Origin: an uncultured Bacteroidia bacterium
Lineage (GTDB): Bacteria > Bacteroidota > Bacteroidia > Bacteroidales > UBA932
Assembly: GCA_902780455.1 (NCBI GenBank)
Contig: CACZFO010000014.1
Span: 1-49,707, forward strand
Direction: 5' to 3'
Length of the DNA: 49,707 nucleotides
This document shows positions 49,031 through 49,707 of this stretch, in pieces; positions within the stretch are counted from its first letter, which is position 1; each line of letters begins with the position of its first letter. Position numbers and translations under genes: made by a program. Below the pieces are notes generated by a model. It made no database searches. It worked only from the letters and a program-made list of their open reading frames with translations, and was not told where the DNA came from.

Positions 49031-49707
49031 CTACTCCTGGCGGAGCATAGGCTTTTTGACCCTGTAGCTGAAGACTATAAACAGCAGCCCGGCCACAACG
49101 AACGGAATGCTCAGAAGCTGGCCGTTGTTGAGAATCCTTCCACCCGCAGCCGCTACTGCGTCAGAACCTTCCTGAGGAAGTTTGCAGAACTCTATCAGGA
49201 ATCTTGCGCCAAAAAGCAAGACCAGGAAAAGTCCGAACAAAAAGCCTCTGTAAGGGGCTTTTTTGTTGTCCTTGTGTCTGCGATAGATCCACAGCAGGAC
49301 AAGGCCTATCAGAAGATAAGACAGGGCCTCGTAGAGCTGTGTCGGATGATGCGGCAGCGTCTGGTTGTCGCGGACAAAGATGAAGCCCCACGGAAGGGAT
49401 GTCTCAAATCCGTAGATTTCAGAGTTCATCAGGTTGCCCAGCCTTATGGCCATTCCGGCAAAAGGAATTGCAATGGCAAGCCTGTCGCAGATCCATACAT
49501 AGTCTATGTTGTATTTCTTGCCGTATTTATGTGCATACCACCATATTCCGAGCAGGATGGCAAAGGCTCCTCCATGGCTGGCAAGTCCGCCGTGCCATAC
49601 TTTCAGGATTTCGCCAAGGTTTTCTTTGTAATAATCCCATTCGTAGAAAAAAACATGGCCCAGTCTCGCTCCCACAAGGGCGCAGACCAGCAGCATGTAC
49701 AGCATAG
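49031..49707 (-). CDS. lgt: Prolipoprotein diacylglyceryl transferase, 3' portion
   Basis: The frame is open to the right edge of the window, so the N-terminal roughly 40-60 residues are missing; 224 or more residues are visible. Polytopic membrane protein with the Lgt signatures GARLGHVFFYEW, WHGGLASHGG and the diagnostic FAGMAIRLGNLMNSEIYG, followed by HPTQLYEA. It transfers diacylglycerol from phosphatidylglycerol to the lipobox cysteine of prolipoproteins. It converges on the SGNH hydrolase gene with 1 bp between the stops. Confidence 0.94.
   Translation of the reverse strand, partial: MLYMLLVCALVGARLGHVFFYEWDYYKENLGEILKVWHGGLASHGGAFAILLGIWWYAHKYGKKYNIDYVWICDRLAIAIPFAGMAIRLGNLMNSEIYGFETSLPWGFIFVRDNQTLPHHPTQLYEALSYLLIGLVLLWIYRRHKDNKKAPYRGFLFGLFLVLLFGARFLIEFCKLPQEGSDAVAAAGGRILNNGQLLSIPFVVAGLLFIVFSYRVKKPMLRQE

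Noticed and set aside
1..49707. CRISPR array, prophage, complete insertion sequence or secretion-system cluster.
   Set aside because: No regularly spaced repeats, transposase, phage structural gene or secretion component was found anywhere in the window.

Overview
The window is a stretch of chromosome from a member of the Bacteroidota, most likely order Bacteroidales. The evidence is the promoter type (TAnnTTTG boxes, sometimes with an upstream TTTG, in front of most transcription units), the scarcity of Shine-Dalgarno sequences, tRNA genes without an encoded CCA end, and Bacteroidota-type versions of many proteins (topoisomerase I without zinc ribbons, a GH77 protein with two CBM20 domains, an RprXY-like two-component system, GHL10 glycosidase). 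Arginine is mostly AGG/AGA and isoleucine ATA is common. I cannot place it below order. Coding density is very high and almost all of the window is core genome.

Layout. 1-4.2 kb: 3' end of a nucleoside kinase, then a leftward operon of PfkB-type nucleoside kinase, sensor kinase and response regulator. 4.3-7.5 kb: a rightward pair, a flippase-like membrane protein and a GH77 (4-alpha-glucanotransferase) homologue that has lost all three catalytic acids. 7.5-9.9 kb: a leftward pair of exported hydrolases. 10-11.4 kb: radA. 11.4-17 kb: a leftward operon PBP1A - ddl - tnaA - prmC, which places tryptophanase inside a cell-wall operon. 17.1-20.4 kb: topA and an arginase-fold protein without recognisable metal ligands. 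20.5-21.7 kb: an Lrp-type regulator facing ispD. 21.8-29 kb: purH followed by the complete elongasome set mreB-mreC-mreD-mrdA(PBP2)-rodA. 29-30.6 kb: acpP-fabF separated by a terminator-like hairpin.

30.7-31.3 kb holds a broken purN, with about 40 bases missing and the frame changed, followed by a DsbD-type reductase. From about 33.3 to 34.75 kb the DNA becomes strikingly AT-rich: this is the only accessory-looking islet. It contains a lone lipoprotein gene, a start-less upstream reading frame and two diverged 29-bp repeats that may be a decayed insertion-sequence end. It is bounded by a three-gene tRNA operon (Gly-GCC, Leu-GAG, Leu-UAA). 35.2-43 kb: a GHL10 glycosidase, pheS, manC-type guanylyltransferase with arginine deiminase, a YraN protein, and a carboxyltransferase/biotin-carrier pair. 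43.1-46 kb: full-length gcvP. 46.0-46.44 kb: a perfect 20-bp palindrome abutting a promoter, in front of a gutted hemerythrin-type gene. 46.4-49.7 kb: smpB, miaA, an SGNH hydrolase and the 3' part of lgt.

The cell-envelope genes (PBP1A, Ddl, MreBCD, PBP2, RodA, Lgt, DsbD) dominate functionally. The observations most worth following are the conserved but apparently catalytically dead GH77 protein coupled to a membrane flippase-like gene, a second probable pseudoenzyme of the arginase fold, two genes broken by internal deletion, an operator-like palindrome in front of one of them, and promoters so close to start codons that smpB and the GHL10 gene are predicted to be leaderless. No CRISPR array, phage or complete transposon is visible.
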